NCBI RefSeq assembly: GCF_001457815.1
Contig: NZ_LN898219.1
Span: 499,166-563,165 of the forward strand
Source of the DNA: Vitreoscilla massiliensis
Lineage (GTDB): Bacteria; Pseudomonadota; Gammaproteobacteria; Burkholderiales; Neisseriaceae
DNA: 64,000 nucleotides
Reading direction: 5' to 3'
The position numbers and the translations under genes were made by a program. The first letter of the stretch is position 1. Every line of letters begins with the position of its first letter. The notes beneath the pieces were generated by a model. It was given only the letters and a program-made list of their open reading frames with translations, was not told where the DNA came from and made no database searches. Positions 16,740 through 25,963 of this stretch are shown piece by piece.

Positions 16740-17740
16740 GCGCTCACTCCCATGGTTTCAGGACGCTTGACGGCGCTGATGTCTGGATAGACACAGCGCA
16801 CTTGTCCAAATGGACTGGCCTGTAAAGGAACAGGTTGCTGGCAGGCCTCGTGCACATACGGGCAACGTGGCGACAGCAAACAGCCGCTAGGGCGGTCGTA
16901 TTGACTCGGCACCACCCCCGGCAAAGAGTGCAAACGCGCTTGGCCAATAGACAGCTCCGGTATTGCTGCCAACAAGGCTTCGGTATAAGGGTGGGCCGGT
17001 TGTTTGAAAATCTGCGGTACCACCGAGCGCTCCACCACTTGGCCGGCGTACATCACCGCCACATTGTGGGCGTTTTCAGCCACCAAGCCCAAGTCATGCG
17101 TGATCAAAATCATCGCCATTTGGCGCTCTTGCTGCAAGCGGCGCAGCAAGTCCATGATTTGCGCTTGCACGGTCACGTCTAAGGCAGTGGTCGGTTCATC
17201 GGCTATCAGCAATTTCGGTTCACACGCCAAGGCCATGGCAATCATCACCCGTTGGCTCATGCCGCCTGAAAGCTGATGCGGATACACTTTCAAGCGGTTT
17301 TTGGCATCGGGGATTTCCACCAATTCCAGCAATTCCACACAGCGTTGGTGCGCGGCCGCGCCTTTCAAACCCAAATGGGTTTTCAACACCTCGGTGATTT
17401 GCATTTCCACCGTAAAGCTGGGATTGAGGCTGGTCATGGCGTCTTGGAAAATCATCGACACATCTTTGCCGATGATTTGGCGCTTTTGCTTCTTGCTCAT
17501 GGTTTGCAAATCCATGCCATTGAAGCGCAGCGTTTTGGCGCTGATGTTGGCGGTGGACGGGAGCAAACCCATCAAGGCCATCATTGTTACCGATTTGCCT
17601 GAGCCGGATTCACCGACCACGGCCAACACGTCTTGGGCATTCAGCGTCATGCTGACTTGGTCAACAGCGCGAAAAGCGCGTTCGCCCTTGCCAAACACCA
17701 CGCTCAAGTCTTCAATTTCCAATAAGGCAGTCGTCATCAT
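16736..17740 (-). CDS. dppD: Dipeptide ABC transporter ATP-binding protein DppD
   Basis: 334 residues. Walker A GESGSGKS, signature LSGGMSQR and Walker B LLIADEPTTALDVT are all intact, and the C-terminal cysteine-rich GCLLSPRCPYVHEACQQPVP region is present. Overlaps dppC by four bases upstream and dppF by four downstream. Supplies one half of the cytoplasmic ATPase pair that powers dipeptide import. Confidence 0.92.
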   Translation of the reverse strand: MMTTALLEIEDLSVVFGKGERAFRAVDQVSMTLNAQDVLAVVGESGSGKSVTMMALMGLLPSTANISAKTLRFNGMDLQTMSKKQKRQIIGKDVSMIFQDAMTSLNPSFTVEMQITEVLKTHLGLKGAAAHQRCVELLELVEIPDAKNRLKVYPHQLSGGMSQRVMIAMALACEPKLLIADEPTTALDVTVQAQIMDLLRRLQQERQMAMILITHDLGLVAENAHNVAVMYAGQVVERSVVPQIFKQPAHPYTEALLAAIPELSIGQARLHSLPGVVPSQYDRPSGCLLSPRCPYVHEACQQPVPLQASPFGQVRCVYPDISAVKRPETMGVSA

Positions 17741-18645
17741 GACACCTCTTTCAATTTAGGATCTAAGGCGTCGCGCAAACCGTCGCCGGTTAAGTTAATC
17801 GCCAAAGCAGAGATGAAAATCGCCAAGCCCGGGAAAATGGCCAACCACACATTGCTTTGTATGTATTGGCGTGCCGTACCGAGCATCGCGCCCCATTCGG
17901 CATCGGGTGGTTGCACACCAAAGCCCAAGAAGCCAATGGCACCGGCTTCCAAAATCGCCGATGAGAACACCATGGTGGCCTGTACGATTAACGGTGCCAT
18001 GCAATTGGGCAATACCGTCACAAACAACATGCGCACAGTGCCCACGCCGATGACGCGTGAAGCGGTGACGTAATCGCGTTGCAATTCCACCATGGCGGTG
18101 GCGCGGGTCAAGCGGATGAACGGTGGCAAACACACCAAGGCGATGGTGATGATGGTATTGGTCATTGATGGGCCTAAGATGGCGGCGATGATGATGGCCA
18201 ACAGCAAGCTTGGGTAAGACATCAAGATGTCGTTGACCAACATGATGACTTTGCCAATGACTTTCGGCCAAAACGCCGCCGCCAAACCCAAACTCACACC
18301 GATGAGCAAAGACAAGGTGGTGGCGCACAAACCAATGAACAGCGAATAGCGTGCACCATACAATACACGCGACAAGGTATCGCGACCGGCATCATCGGTG
18401 CCTAGGAAAAACGCGCTTTCACCGCCGCTGACAAACGACGGTGGCAATTGCTCTTTGCCTTGGAACAATTCATACGGGTCGTGCGGTGCCAACCACGGTG
18501 CAAAAAAAGCAATAAAGATAAAAATGATGAGAACGATTAAACCCAGTACCGCACCTTTGTTTTTCATAAAAGCGCGGACAAACTGTTGCCATTGTTTCGG
18601 TGGCGTTAAGGTTTGGGCGGGTGTTTGGGTAACGGATTGTGTCAT
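17737..18645 (-). CDS. dppC: Dipeptide ABC transporter permease DppC
   Basis: 302 residues with an N-terminal cytoplasmic arm, a first helix (GAVLGLIVLIIFIFIAFFAP) and five more helices. The HDPYELF and FFLGTDDAGRDTLSRVLYGA blocks are typical of OppC/DppC permeases. The EAA-type loop (EAGAIGFLGFGVQPPDAEWG) that docks on the ATPases is clear. Separated from dppB by 14 bases. Confidence 0.92.
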   Translation of the reverse strand: MTQSVTQTPAQTLTPPKQWQQFVRAFMKNKGAVLGLIVLIIFIFIAFFAPWLAPHDPYELFQGKEQLPPSFVSGGESAFFLGTDDAGRDTLSRVLYGARYSLFIGLCATTLSLLIGVSLGLAAAFWPKVIGKVIMLVNDILMSYPSLLLAIIIAAILGPSMTNTIITIALVCLPPFIRLTRATAMVELQRDYVTASRVIGVGTVRMLFVTVLPNCMAPLIVQATMVFSSAILEAGAIGFLGFGVQPPDAEWGAMLGTARQYIQSNVWLAIFPGLAIFISALAINLTGDGLRDALDPKLKEVS

Positions 18646-18659
18646 AAGTATCCCCTTTC

Positions 18660-19679
18660 TTATTTCGCCGTGTGGCGGATGCGGGGGTTAATCAAGCCGT
18701 ACAAGATGTCGACCAGTAAGCTGATGAGCATCAAGGCGGTGGCCACCAATAAGATGCCGTTTTGTACCACAGGGTAGTCGCGGTTGTGGAAGCCTTCGAG
18801 CAACCAGTTACCAACGCCCGGCCATGAGAAAATGGTCTCGGTCAAAATCGCGCCAGCGAGCAAGGTAGCCATTTGCAAACCAATCACTGTTACCACCGTA
18901 ATCAAGGCATTGCGCATGACGTGTATCAACACGATGCGAGTGGGCGACAAGCCTTTGGCTTTGGCGGTGCGGATGTAGTCTTCACCCAATACTTCCAAGA
19001 TGGCTGAGCGCGTCATACGCGCAATCATTGCCAAGGGGATGGTCGATAAGGCGATGGATGGCAGGATGAAGTGCTTAATCACATCCCATAAAGCACCGTC
19101 TTGGCCGCTTTTGATGGCGCCCAAAATCCATGAGCCGTAATACGGTTGTACATCTAAGAATTGCATCACATTGATAACGCCAGACACCGGTAACAAACCC
19201 AAGTAATGGGCAAAAATACCGGTCAGAATCGGACCTAGCAGGTAAATCGGCATCGAATAACCAGCGAGCGAGGCGCTCATCAAGGTGTAATCCAACCAAG
19301 TGCCGCGTTTTAAGGCCGCAATAATGCCCAAGGCAATGCCGATGACGCTGGCGATGATGATGGCGCAGATGGCCAATTCGAGTGTGGGCACAAAGTGGGC
19401 AAAGAAGTCATTCAAAACAGGGGAGCGGTCGCGAAAAGAATTGCCAAAATCGCCTGAGAATATTTTTTTGAGGTAGTCCAAATACTGTATCGGTAGGGGT
19501 TGGTCTAGGCCTAGGCGTTTCATGGCAGCGGCATGGAGTGCTGGATCGACCATGCGTTCGCCCATCAACACTTGCACGATGTCGCCGGGCACCATGCGCA
19601 CCAGCGTGAATGTCGATAAGGTGAGGCCGATAAAGATGGGTATCAGCAGCAACACCCGTTTAAATATAAATCCCAACAT
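18660..19679 (-). CDS. dppB: Dipeptide ABC transporter permease DppB
   Basis: 339 residues from ATG 19679, chosen over the in-frame ATG 19694 because AAGGA then lies at the correct distance. FIFKRVLLLIPIFIGLTLST is the standard DppB N-terminus, RMVPGDIVQVLMG follows, and the EAA-type ATPase-docking loop is near the C-terminus (ETIFSWPGVGNWLLEGFHNR). Six helices. Pairs with DppC to form the channel. A hairpin lies between it and dppA. Confidence 0.92.
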   Translation of the reverse strand: MLGFIFKRVLLLIPIFIGLTLSTFTLVRMVPGDIVQVLMGERMVDPALHAAAMKRLGLDQPLPIQYLDYLKKIFSGDFGNSFRDRSPVLNDFFAHFVPTLELAICAIIIASVIGIALGIIAALKRGTWLDYTLMSASLAGYSMPIYLLGPILTGIFAHYLGLLPVSGVINVMQFLDVQPYYGSWILGAIKSGQDGALWDVIKHFILPSIALSTIPLAMIARMTRSAILEVLGEDYIRTAKAKGLSPTRIVLIHVMRNALITVVTVIGLQMATLLAGAILTETIFSWPGVGNWLLEGFHNRDYPVVQNGILLVATALMLISLLVDILYGLINPRIRHTAK

Positions 19680-19721
19680 AAGCGTTTCCTTCATACTGGC
19701 CTGGATAAGGCGGGATAGAAA

Positions 19722-19752
19722 ACACCGTACTGCCTGATGGGCAATACGGTGT
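19722..19752 (-). terminator. Intercistronic hairpin between dppA and dppB
   Basis: ACACCGTA-C-TGCC pairs with GGCA-A-TACGGTGT around a short loop. It has no long U-tract, so it probably acts as a partial terminator or 3' stabiliser that keeps dppA mRNA more abundant than the membrane components, as in other binding-protein operons. It is not a DUS pair. Confidence 0.6.
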
Positions 19753-19766
19753 CAGCAGAGGGTGGA

Positions 19767-21425
19767 TTACTCCACTTTTACCCCTTCAAAACGCATAGAA
19801 CCAAATGGATCAATCTTGAATTCTTTCACATTCGGTGTGGTCATTACGGTCACAACTGAGTGGGCCATGGTGGTCCAAGGCAATTCTTGTTTGAAGATGA
19901 CTTGCGCCTTCATATAGCGCTCAACACGTTGGTCGTGGTCGGTAATCTTGCGCGCTTCGGTCACCAAATTATCAAAGTCTTTGTTACACCATTGGGCGTA
20001 GTTATTGCCGCCTATGGCTTTACAGCTTAACAAAGTGCCCAACCAGTTATCAGGGTCACCATTGTCGCCAGTCCAGCCGACGATGATGGCATCGTGTTCG
20101 CCTTTAGACGCACGTTTCAAGTACTCAGCCCATTCGTAGCTGACGATCTTGGCTTTGACGCCGACTTTCGCCCAATCGGCCTGTACCATTTCCGCCATCA
20201 ATTTGGCATTCGGGTTGTAAGGACGTTGTACTGGCATGGCCCACAAATTGATCTCATAGCCTTCAGGCACGCCGGCTTCTTTCAACAAGGCTTTGGCTTT
20301 TTCTGGATCGTAAGGCGCATTTTTCAGCGTGTCGTTGTAACTCCATTGCGTTGGCGGCATCGGGTTGGTGGCCGGTGTGCCCGCACCTTGATACACCGCT
20401 TGGATGATGTTGTCACGGTTAATCGCCATGTCCAAAGCCTGACGAACTTTTAAGTCGCCCAATTTGCCTTTTTTGACGTTATAGCCCAAGTAGCCCAAGT
20501 TAAAGCCTGGTTTGTCCAATACAGTAACTTTGCCAGACTTTTTAGCTGCTTCGATTTCAGCCGTTTTAGGGTAGGCCGAAACATTACATTCACCCGCTTG
20601 GATTTTTTGCGCACGCACGGCAGAGTCTTTGGTGATGGCAAACACCAAGTTATCAATGTGCACATTGTCTTTGTCCCAGTAATCAGGATTTTTGACATAG
20701 CGAATCATATTGTCTTTTTGGTAAGACTTGAACACAAATGGGCCAGTACCAATTGGATTGACATTGATGTCAGCAGCTTTGCCTGCTTTTTCCAATTGAC
20801 CAGCATATTCAGCCGATTGCAAATAGGCAAAAGGCATGGCCAAGTTTTGGATAAATGGCGCATCCACTTCTTTCAAGGTGAATTTCACAGTGTAATCGTC
20901 GACTTTGTCTATGCTGGCAATGTTGTCAGGCAAACCCATGTCGGTGGCGTATGGGAATTCTGCTGGGTAGGCTTTGTTGTATTCAAAGTTAGGGTCAATC
21001 AGACGTTTAAAGGTAAATACCACGTCATCGGCATTGAATTCACGTGTGGGTTTAAAGAAGTCGGTGGTGTGGAATTTCACGCCTTTGCGCAAATGGAAGG
21101 TATAGGTTTTGCCATCTTCGGAGATGTCCCATTTTTCTGCCAAAGCCGGTTTGGCTTCGGTGCCGCCGCGTTCAAACTGGACCAAACCATTGCGAATCGG
21201 ATAAGCCGCCGCGTCAAAGTCGGTACCGGCAGTGTATTGGCCTGGGTCAAAACCGCCTGGGCTGCCTTCAGAACAATACACCAAGGTTTTGCCGCCACTG
21301 GCATTGCTTTCTTGTTTGGTTGGCTCGCTACCAGGTTTGCTAGAAGCTGCATCATTACCACCACCACACGCGGCCAATAATAAGCTGCTGGCAATCACGC
21401 TCAATGGAATAAGGGTTTTTCTCAT
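19767..21425 (-). CDS. dppA: Dipeptide ABC transporter substrate-binding lipoprotein DppA
   Basis: 552 residues from ATG 21425 (GGAGA upstream; an earlier in-frame ATG at 21437 overlaps that site). The N-terminus has a lipobox, SSLLLAAC, so this is a lipoprotein, followed by a Gly/Ser/Lys-rich linker. The mature sequence LVYCSEGSPGGFDPGQYTAG and ALAEKWDISEDGKTYTFHLR closely resembles E. coli DppA. CKAIGGNNYAQWCNKDFDNL near the C-terminus is also family-typical. It captures dipeptides (possibly also haem or delta-aminolevulinate, as in some homologues) in the periplasm for DppBCDF. First gene of the operon. Confidence 0.93.
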   Translation of the reverse strand: MRKTLIPLSVIASSLLLAACGGGNDAASSKPGSEPTKQESNASGGKTLVYCSEGSPGGFDPGQYTAGTDFDAAAYPIRNGLVQFERGGTEAKPALAEKWDISEDGKTYTFHLRKGVKFHTTDFFKPTREFNADDVVFTFKRLIDPNFEYNKAYPAEFPYATDMGLPDNIASIDKVDDYTVKFTLKEVDAPFIQNLAMPFAYLQSAEYAGQLEKAGKAADINVNPIGTGPFVFKSYQKDNMIRYVKNPDYWDKDNVHIDNLVFAITKDSAVRAQKIQAGECNVSAYPKTAEIEAAKKSGKVTVLDKPGFNLGYLGYNVKKGKLGDLKVRQALDMAINRDNIIQAVYQGAGTPATNPMPPTQWSYNDTLKNAPYDPEKAKALLKEAGVPEGYEINLWAMPVQRPYNPNAKLMAEMVQADWAKVGVKAKIVSYEWAEYLKRASKGEHDAIIVGWTGDNGDPDNWLGTLLSCKAIGGNNYAQWCNKDFDNLVTEARKITDHDQRVERYMKAQVIFKQELPWTTMAHSVVTVMTTPNVKEFKIDPFGSMRFEGVKVE

Positions 21426-21437
21426 CTGATTCTCCAT

Positions 21438-22119
21438 GGTTGGAATCTATTGGGTCTTTTTGGGGAAGAAACGGAGCTGCATTTTTATTATTTTTTAAAT
21501 ATAGCGATAAGAAAATGCAAAATCAAGTTAAAAACCACGTGTAAAATCAGTGAGTACCGGTAATTTGGCAATTATCAATTCGATTTAATCTTAATGTTGT
21601 CATGAAACTGTGTTGCCACTTGATGGCTTACTCGATGACACCGATACAGCGATATTTTTAAGTGAATCAACATAAGAAGTAATCGGAATGACAGCAAAAA
21701 AATTATGCATGGTTTGAGTATATCTATTATGAATATACTAACTAAAATCAATGGTTTTTGGGTGCGCGAAAGACAATCAATTTTATTTGAGTTTAAAAAT
21801 ATTAAACTATTGGTGTGGGTTTAGGCAATGCTGTGGCAGCTTTTGTCACAATGCGGCCTGTAAACCATTAATGGATTATGTATTAAAGAGGGTATTTATA
21901 TAGAGTATGTGTGGCGAACTTGGATGAGAGCAGCGTCAATAGGGGTAAGAAGTAGCGGTAAGGTTTTGGGGATATAACTCAAGTGTTCAAATGTCGCACG
22001 AACGGATGCAGTATGAGTAGTTGCGATTTCGAAGACAGATATAGTGTAAAACAGAATTTGTAAGTACAAATACAAATAAGCAGTAGATGAATTGCAGACA
22101 GAACAGAATATTTTGATTA
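21438..22119. other. Gene-free AT-rich region upstream of dppA
   Basis: About 680 bases between dppA and the tRNA pair. The first ~400 bases are clearly AT-rich and must hold the dppA promoter, with one DUS word at about 21851. No reading frame with a ribosome site, RNA gene or repeat was found. Confidence 0.5.
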
Positions 22120-22196
22120 TGGCGCGGCGGACGGGACTCGAACCCGCGACCCTCGGCGTGACAGGCCGATACTCTAACCAACTGAGCTACCACCGC
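22120..22196 (-). tRNA. tRNA-Asp (GTC)
   Basis: 77 bases including an encoded CCA. Acceptor GCGGTGG pairs with CCGCCGC (one G-U), discriminator G, D-arm AGCTCAGTTGGTTAGAG, anticodon loop CTGTCAC with GTC, T-arm GGGTTCGAGTCCC. The anticodon arm by chance contains GGCCTGT, part of the DUS word. Confidence 0.95.
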
Positions 22197-22200
22197 GAAG

Positions 22201-22276
<76 letters not shown>

Positions 22277-22600
22277 TTTGTGAGGTCTTGCTATCGCTGT
22301 AGCAGCGAAGAACCGTATTAAAACACAGCTCGTTTGTGCTGGCAAGCGTTTTCATATAAAAATTGCGGTAAGCGCGCTGTTTGCGGTCGATTGCCATCGT
22401 TTGGCTGTGGTTTTTATTAGAATAAGGCGCGCAGTAAGTGAAAAGTTGTATTTATTTTTTGGGTCAGTTGGCGTTTTTCAGGTAAGCTTGCGGCGATTTA
22501 CTGATGAACAGGTGTTTGCCTGAGTCAGTCGTTTGGATACAGGTGGCAGGCTGCTTACAGGCCGCTACTTCATGTGATTTAAACTTGCTATAATATTGAC
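22277..22600. other. Divergent promoter region, tRNA-Val/Asp and kdsD
   Basis: 324 bases with one DUS word at about 22556. It carries the tRNA promoter on the minus strand and the kdsD promoter on the plus strand. No gene seen. Confidence 0.5.
22586..22594 (+). promoter_or_regulatory. Extended -10 promoter element at kdsD
   Basis: TGCTATAAT matches the extended -10 consensus TGnTATAAT exactly. Initiation would be expected about seven bases downstream, at or next to the kdsD ATG (22601), so the transcript may be leaderless. No good -35 is visible, as expected for extended -10 promoters. Confidence 0.6.
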
Positions 22601-23569
22601 ATGACAACAGATTATATTTCTCAAGCTCGTGCTGTGATTGGCGTTGAACAAGCAGCATTGGAGCAAATTAGTGCCCAACTGGACACAGGCTTTACCGCCG
22701 CCGTAGAGGCGATTTTGGACTGCAAAGGCCGTGTGATTGTGACGGGTATGGGCAAATCTGGCCACATCGCCCGCAAAATCGCTGCCACCTTAGCGTCCAC
22801 TGGTACGCCTGCTTTCTTTGTTCATCCTGCCGAAGCTGCCCATGGTGATTTGGGCATGATGTTGGGACAAGATGTGGTTTTGGCCTTGTCGCATTCAGGT
22901 GAAAGCGATGAGGTGGTAAAATTGCTGCCGGCCTTAAAACGCAAAGGCGTGACCTTGATTGCGATGAGTGGTCGCCGCGGTTCGAGCTTGGCACAAGCGG
23001 CCAACATTTTTTTAAATGCGGCTGTGAACCAAGAAGCCTGTCCTTTGGGATTGGCGCCGACTTCCAGCACCACCGCCGCTTTGGCCTTGGGTGATGCGTT
23101 GGCGGTGGTATTGTTACAAGCGCGTCATTTTACCCCCGATGATTTTGCCTTGAGCCATCCTGCCGGTAGCTTGGGCAAACGCTTGCTGATACGCGTGGGC
23201 GATTTGATGCACAGTGGTGAGGCTTTGCCACAAGTGCCGCAAGACGCGGATTTGAAAGCGGCGATTTTGGAAATGAGCGCCAAAGGCTTGGGCATGACGG
23301 CCGTCGTTGATGCTGAGCAACATGCGATTGGGGTGATGACCGATGGTGACTTGCGCCGCATCTTACAAGACAGCGACCACATCAATGGCATCGCCGTGGC
23401 CGATGTGATGGGCACGCAACCGAAAACCATCCATGCCAATAAATTGGCGAGTGAGGCTTTGCATGTGATGCAAACCAAACGCGTGAATGGCTTATTGGTG
23501 GTAGACGATGAACAACATTTAATCGGTGCACTGCACATGCACGATTTATTGAAAGCAGGAATAGTATGA
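22601..23569 (+). CDS. kdsD: Arabinose-5-phosphate isomerase
   Basis: 322 residues: an N-terminal SIS sugar-isomerase domain (RVIVTGMGKSGHIARKIAAT, SHSGESDEVV) and two C-terminal CBS domains (from about residue 205, DLMHSGEALPQVPQ and VMGTQPKTIHAN). It converts ribulose-5-phosphate to arabinose-5-phosphate, the first step of Kdo synthesis for lipopolysaccharide. The start has no Shine-Dalgarno; an extended -10 box lies immediately upstream. The stop overlaps the kdsC start (ATGA). Confidence 0.95.
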   Translation: MTTDYISQARAVIGVEQAALEQISAQLDTGFTAAVEAILDCKGRVIVTGMGKSGHIARKIAATLASTGTPAFFVHPAEAAHGDLGMMLGQDVVLALSHSGESDEVVKLLPALKRKGVTLIAMSGRRGSSLAQAANIFLNAAVNQEACPLGLAPTSSTTAALALGDALAVVLLQARHFTPDDFALSHPAGSLGKRLLIRVGDLMHSGEALPQVPQDADLKAAILEMSAKGLGMTAVVDAEQHAIGVMTDGDLRRILQDSDHINGIAVADVMGTQPKTIHANKLASEALHVMQTKRVNGLLVVDDEQHLIGALHMHDLLKAGIV

Positions 23570-24129
23570 AAGCCTTACCCAACGCCATTTTTAAGCATGA
23601 GCTTAGCGATGCTGTGACCGCACAAGCGCGGGCGATTAAGCTGTTGATTTTGGATGTGGATGGCGTCTTGACCAACGGTGAAATTTACATCACCGCCAGT
23701 GGTGAAGAAATCAAGGCTTTCAATACGTTGGATGGTCATGGTTTGAAAATGCTGCAAAAAAGTGGCGTGCAATTGGCCATCATTACAGGCCGAGATGCCG
23801 CAGGGGTGGCACACCGTGCCCGTGGTTTGGGCATAGACCATTATTTGGCGGGCATACATGACAAGCGCAGTGCTTATTTGGAATTGATAGCCAAACTGGG
23901 TTTGCAAGCTGAGCAATGTGCTTACATAGGCGATGATGTGGTGGATTTGCCGGTGATGGTGCGTTGTGGTTTGCCCATTGCCGTACCAAGCGCGCATGCG
24001 TGGGTGGTGCATTACGCCGATTATGTGACACAGGCGCAAGCCGGTAATGGCGCGGTGCGCGAGGCTTGTGAGATGATTATGGCAGCCCAAGGCAGTTTAC
24101 AGGACGCATTAAGCGCATACATACAATGA
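23566..24129 (+). CDS. kdsC: 3-deoxy-manno-octulosonate-8-phosphate phosphatase
   Basis: 187 residues, HAD-superfamily C0 phosphatase. The nucleophile motif LILDVDGVLTNG, motif II LAIITGRDA and the Asp pair GDDVVDLPVM are intact. Removes phosphate from Kdo-8-P. Overlaps kdsD and lptC by four bases each, so tightly coupled. A DUS word near 23784 is in frame. Confidence 0.95.
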   Translation: MKALPNAIFKHELSDAVTAQARAIKLLILDVDGVLTNGEIYITASGEEIKAFNTLDGHGLKMLQKSGVQLAIITGRDAAGVAHRARGLGIDHYLAGIHDKRSAYLELIAKLGLQAEQCAYIGDDVVDLPVMVRCGLPIAVPSAHAWVVHYADYVTQAQAGNGAVREACEMIMAAQGSLQDALSAYIQ

Positions 24130-24704
24130 GTTTATCCAGCCGTGCCGTGTCATGGGTGTTTCCTGTGACCTTGGCAATATTGATGGGTGGGGTCACGTTT
24201 TGGCTCAACCGCGCCACCGATGTCAACATAGAGTCGGTATTGCTCAATCCATCGCAACCGCAATACGTGATGTCGAAAATCCATGGGGTGAAATTCAGTC
24301 CACAAGGGCAGGTTGCGCAAACCTTACAGGCCGACAGTGCGCAAATGTACCCCAACAGCACCGATGTCACCATCCGCAACCCCAATGGTTATATGTATGC
24401 CGATGGTAAACAGCTTTACCATGTGACTTCGGCTACGGCCAAGTACAGCGACAAACAGAAAAAGATATTTTTTGAACAAGAAGTGTTGTTTACCAAATCT
24501 GCCGTAGGCACAGAACCGGAAGGCTCGGTCAAAACCAGCCAAATGGAAATCGACATCCCCACTCAAGTGGCGAAAACCACGCAAGCGGTGGCGTATGAAT
24601 ATGGCGAATCCAAAGGCACGGCCACCGGTTTTAGTTACGACAAAAAAAATGAAGTCTTGCATTTGGACTCACGCGTGAGAGCAATAATTTATGATCAGCA
24701 TTAA
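24126..24704 (+). CDS. lptC: LPS export protein LptC
   Basis: 192 residues with one N-terminal transmembrane helix (VSWVFPVTLAILMGGVTFWL) and a periplasmic beta-jellyroll (KIHGVKFSPQGQVAQTLQAD, YMYADGKQLYHVTSATAKYS). It is the bitopic component of the LptB2FG-C complex that hands LPS to LptA. Overlaps kdsC by 4 bases and lptA by 14. Confidence 0.9.
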   Translation: MSLSSRAVSWVFPVTLAILMGGVTFWLNRATDVNIESVLLNPSQPQYVMSKIHGVKFSPQGQVAQTLQADSAQMYPNSTDVTIRNPNGYMYADGKQLYHVTSATAKYSDKQKKIFFEQEVLFTKSAVGTEPEGSVKTSQMEIDIPTQVAKTTQAVAYEYGESKGTATGFSYDKKNEVLHLDSRVRAIIYDQH

Positions 24705-25209
24705 CACAAAACGCTTAATTTTAACCATGACCCTGTTGGTGGTCAGCAATGCATGGGCATTGCAATCCGATCAATCACAGCCCATCGAAATACAGGCCGA
24801 CAATGGCATGCTCGACCAAGGCCGCCAAGTGACGGTGTTTTCAGGCAATGTGGTGGTCAAACAAGGCAGCATAGACATCCGCGCCGCGCGCATTGAAGTG
24901 CAACGCAGTGCCGAAGGCTCACAAGTGATGACGGCTACTGGCGCTCCCGTGACGTTCAAACAGCAATTGGACGATGGCAAGGGTTGGGTGAATGGCCAAG
25001 CGCAAAAAGTGACTTACCAATCGGCTTCTGGGTTGATTACTTTAATGGGAAATGCCAAAGTACAACGCGGGGGTGATGTGGTGCAAGGCAATCACATCAC
25101 TTACAACACCAAAACCGAGATTTACACCGCCGCAGGCAACAAAGCCGCCAGTGGTGCCAGTCGTCGCGTGACCGTGGTGTTGCAACCTTCAACCACCCAA
25201 AAGAAATAA
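24691..25209 (+). CDS. lptA: LPS transport periplasmic bridge protein LptA
   Basis: 172 residues. Signal peptide (ILTMTLLVVSNAWA, cut before LQSDQSQP) and an OstA-like domain: PIEIQADNGMLDQGRQVTVF, SGNVVVKQGSIDIRAARIEV and the GNAKVQRGGDVVQGNHITY repeat. It forms the periplasmic filament carrying LPS from LptC to LptD. A DUS-like variant lies near 24791. The start lies inside lptC. Confidence 0.92.
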   Translation: MISINTKRLILTMTLLVVSNAWALQSDQSQPIEIQADNGMLDQGRQVTVFSGNVVVKQGSIDIRAARIEVQRSAEGSQVMTATGAPVTFKQQLDDGKGWVNGQAQKVTYQSASGLITLMGNAKVQRGGDVVQGNHITYNTKTEIYTAAGNKAASGASRRVTVVLQPSTTQKK

Positions 25210-25212
25210 GCC

Positions 25213-25944
25213 ATGACGTCTACGAGTTCTTTGCATATTGCCGGCCTGCAAAAGCAGTTTAAAAGCCGTCAAGTGGTGAAAAATGTGTCACTGGACATCA
25301 ACAGTGGTGAGGTGGTGGGCTTATTGGGGCCGAATGGTGCGGGTAAAACCACCAGTTTTTACATGATTGTCGGCATCATTGCCGCCGATGATGGCTCTAT
25401 AGTTTTGGATGGTGAAGAAATGCGCCATCAGCCCATACATGTGCGCGCACAGCGCGGCTTGGGCTATTTGCCGCAAGAAGCGTCAATATTTCGCAAAATG
25501 ACGGTGCGTGAAAACATCCAAGCGATTTTGGAAATCAGTGGTCACAACAAAAATGAAATCACCGCGGAAGTGAACCGTTTGCTGGAAGACTTAAATATCG
25601 GTCACATCAAGGATTCGCCTGCGGTGGCTTTGTCTGGCGGTGAACGTCGTCGGGTAGAGATTGCGCGCGTATTGGCGACCAAACCGCGTTTTATTTTATT
25701 GGATGAACCGTTTGCCGGTGTCGACCCGATTGCCGTTATCGACATCCAAAACATCATTGCCTTTTTGAAACAGCGTGGCATTGGGGTGTTGATTACCGAC
25801 CACAATGTGCGTGAAACCTTGCGCATTTGTGATAGAGCCTACATCATCTCCGAAGGCAGCGTCTTGGCCACCGGTATTCCTGAGGAATTGGTACAAAACG
25901 AACGTGTGCGTGAAGTGTATCTGGGCGAAAATTTCGATTACTAA
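25213..25944 (+). CDS. lptB: LPS export ABC ATPase LptB
   Basis: 243 residues. Walker A GPNGAGKTT, signature LSGGERRR, Walker B FILLDEPFAGVDP and the switch His in ITDHNVRET are all present. It drives LptFG-C in the inner membrane. Three bases after lptA. The LptF/LptG permeases are not in the window. Confidence 0.97.
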   Translation: MTSTSSLHIAGLQKQFKSRQVVKNVSLDINSGEVVGLLGPNGAGKTTSFYMIVGIIAADDGSIVLDGEEMRHQPIHVRAQRGLGYLPQEASIFRKMTVRENIQAILEISGHNKNEITAEVNRLLEDLNIGHIKDSPAVALSGGERRRVEIARVLATKPRFILLDEPFAGVDPIAVIDIQNIIAFLKQRGIGVLITDHNVRETLRICDRAYIISEGSVLATGIPEELVQNERVREVYLGENFDY

Positions 25945-25963
25945 CTGACTTTATAAAGAGACC

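Noticed and set aside
20598..21380. Long open frame (260 codons) on the plus strand
   Set aside because: It lies entirely antisense to dppA, has no ribosome site or family pattern, and mirrors the codon bias of the real gene.
22133..22183. GGCCTGT in tRNA-Asp as an uptake word
   Set aside because: It is the normal anticodon stem-loop sequence of tRNA-Asp and lacks the flanking bases.
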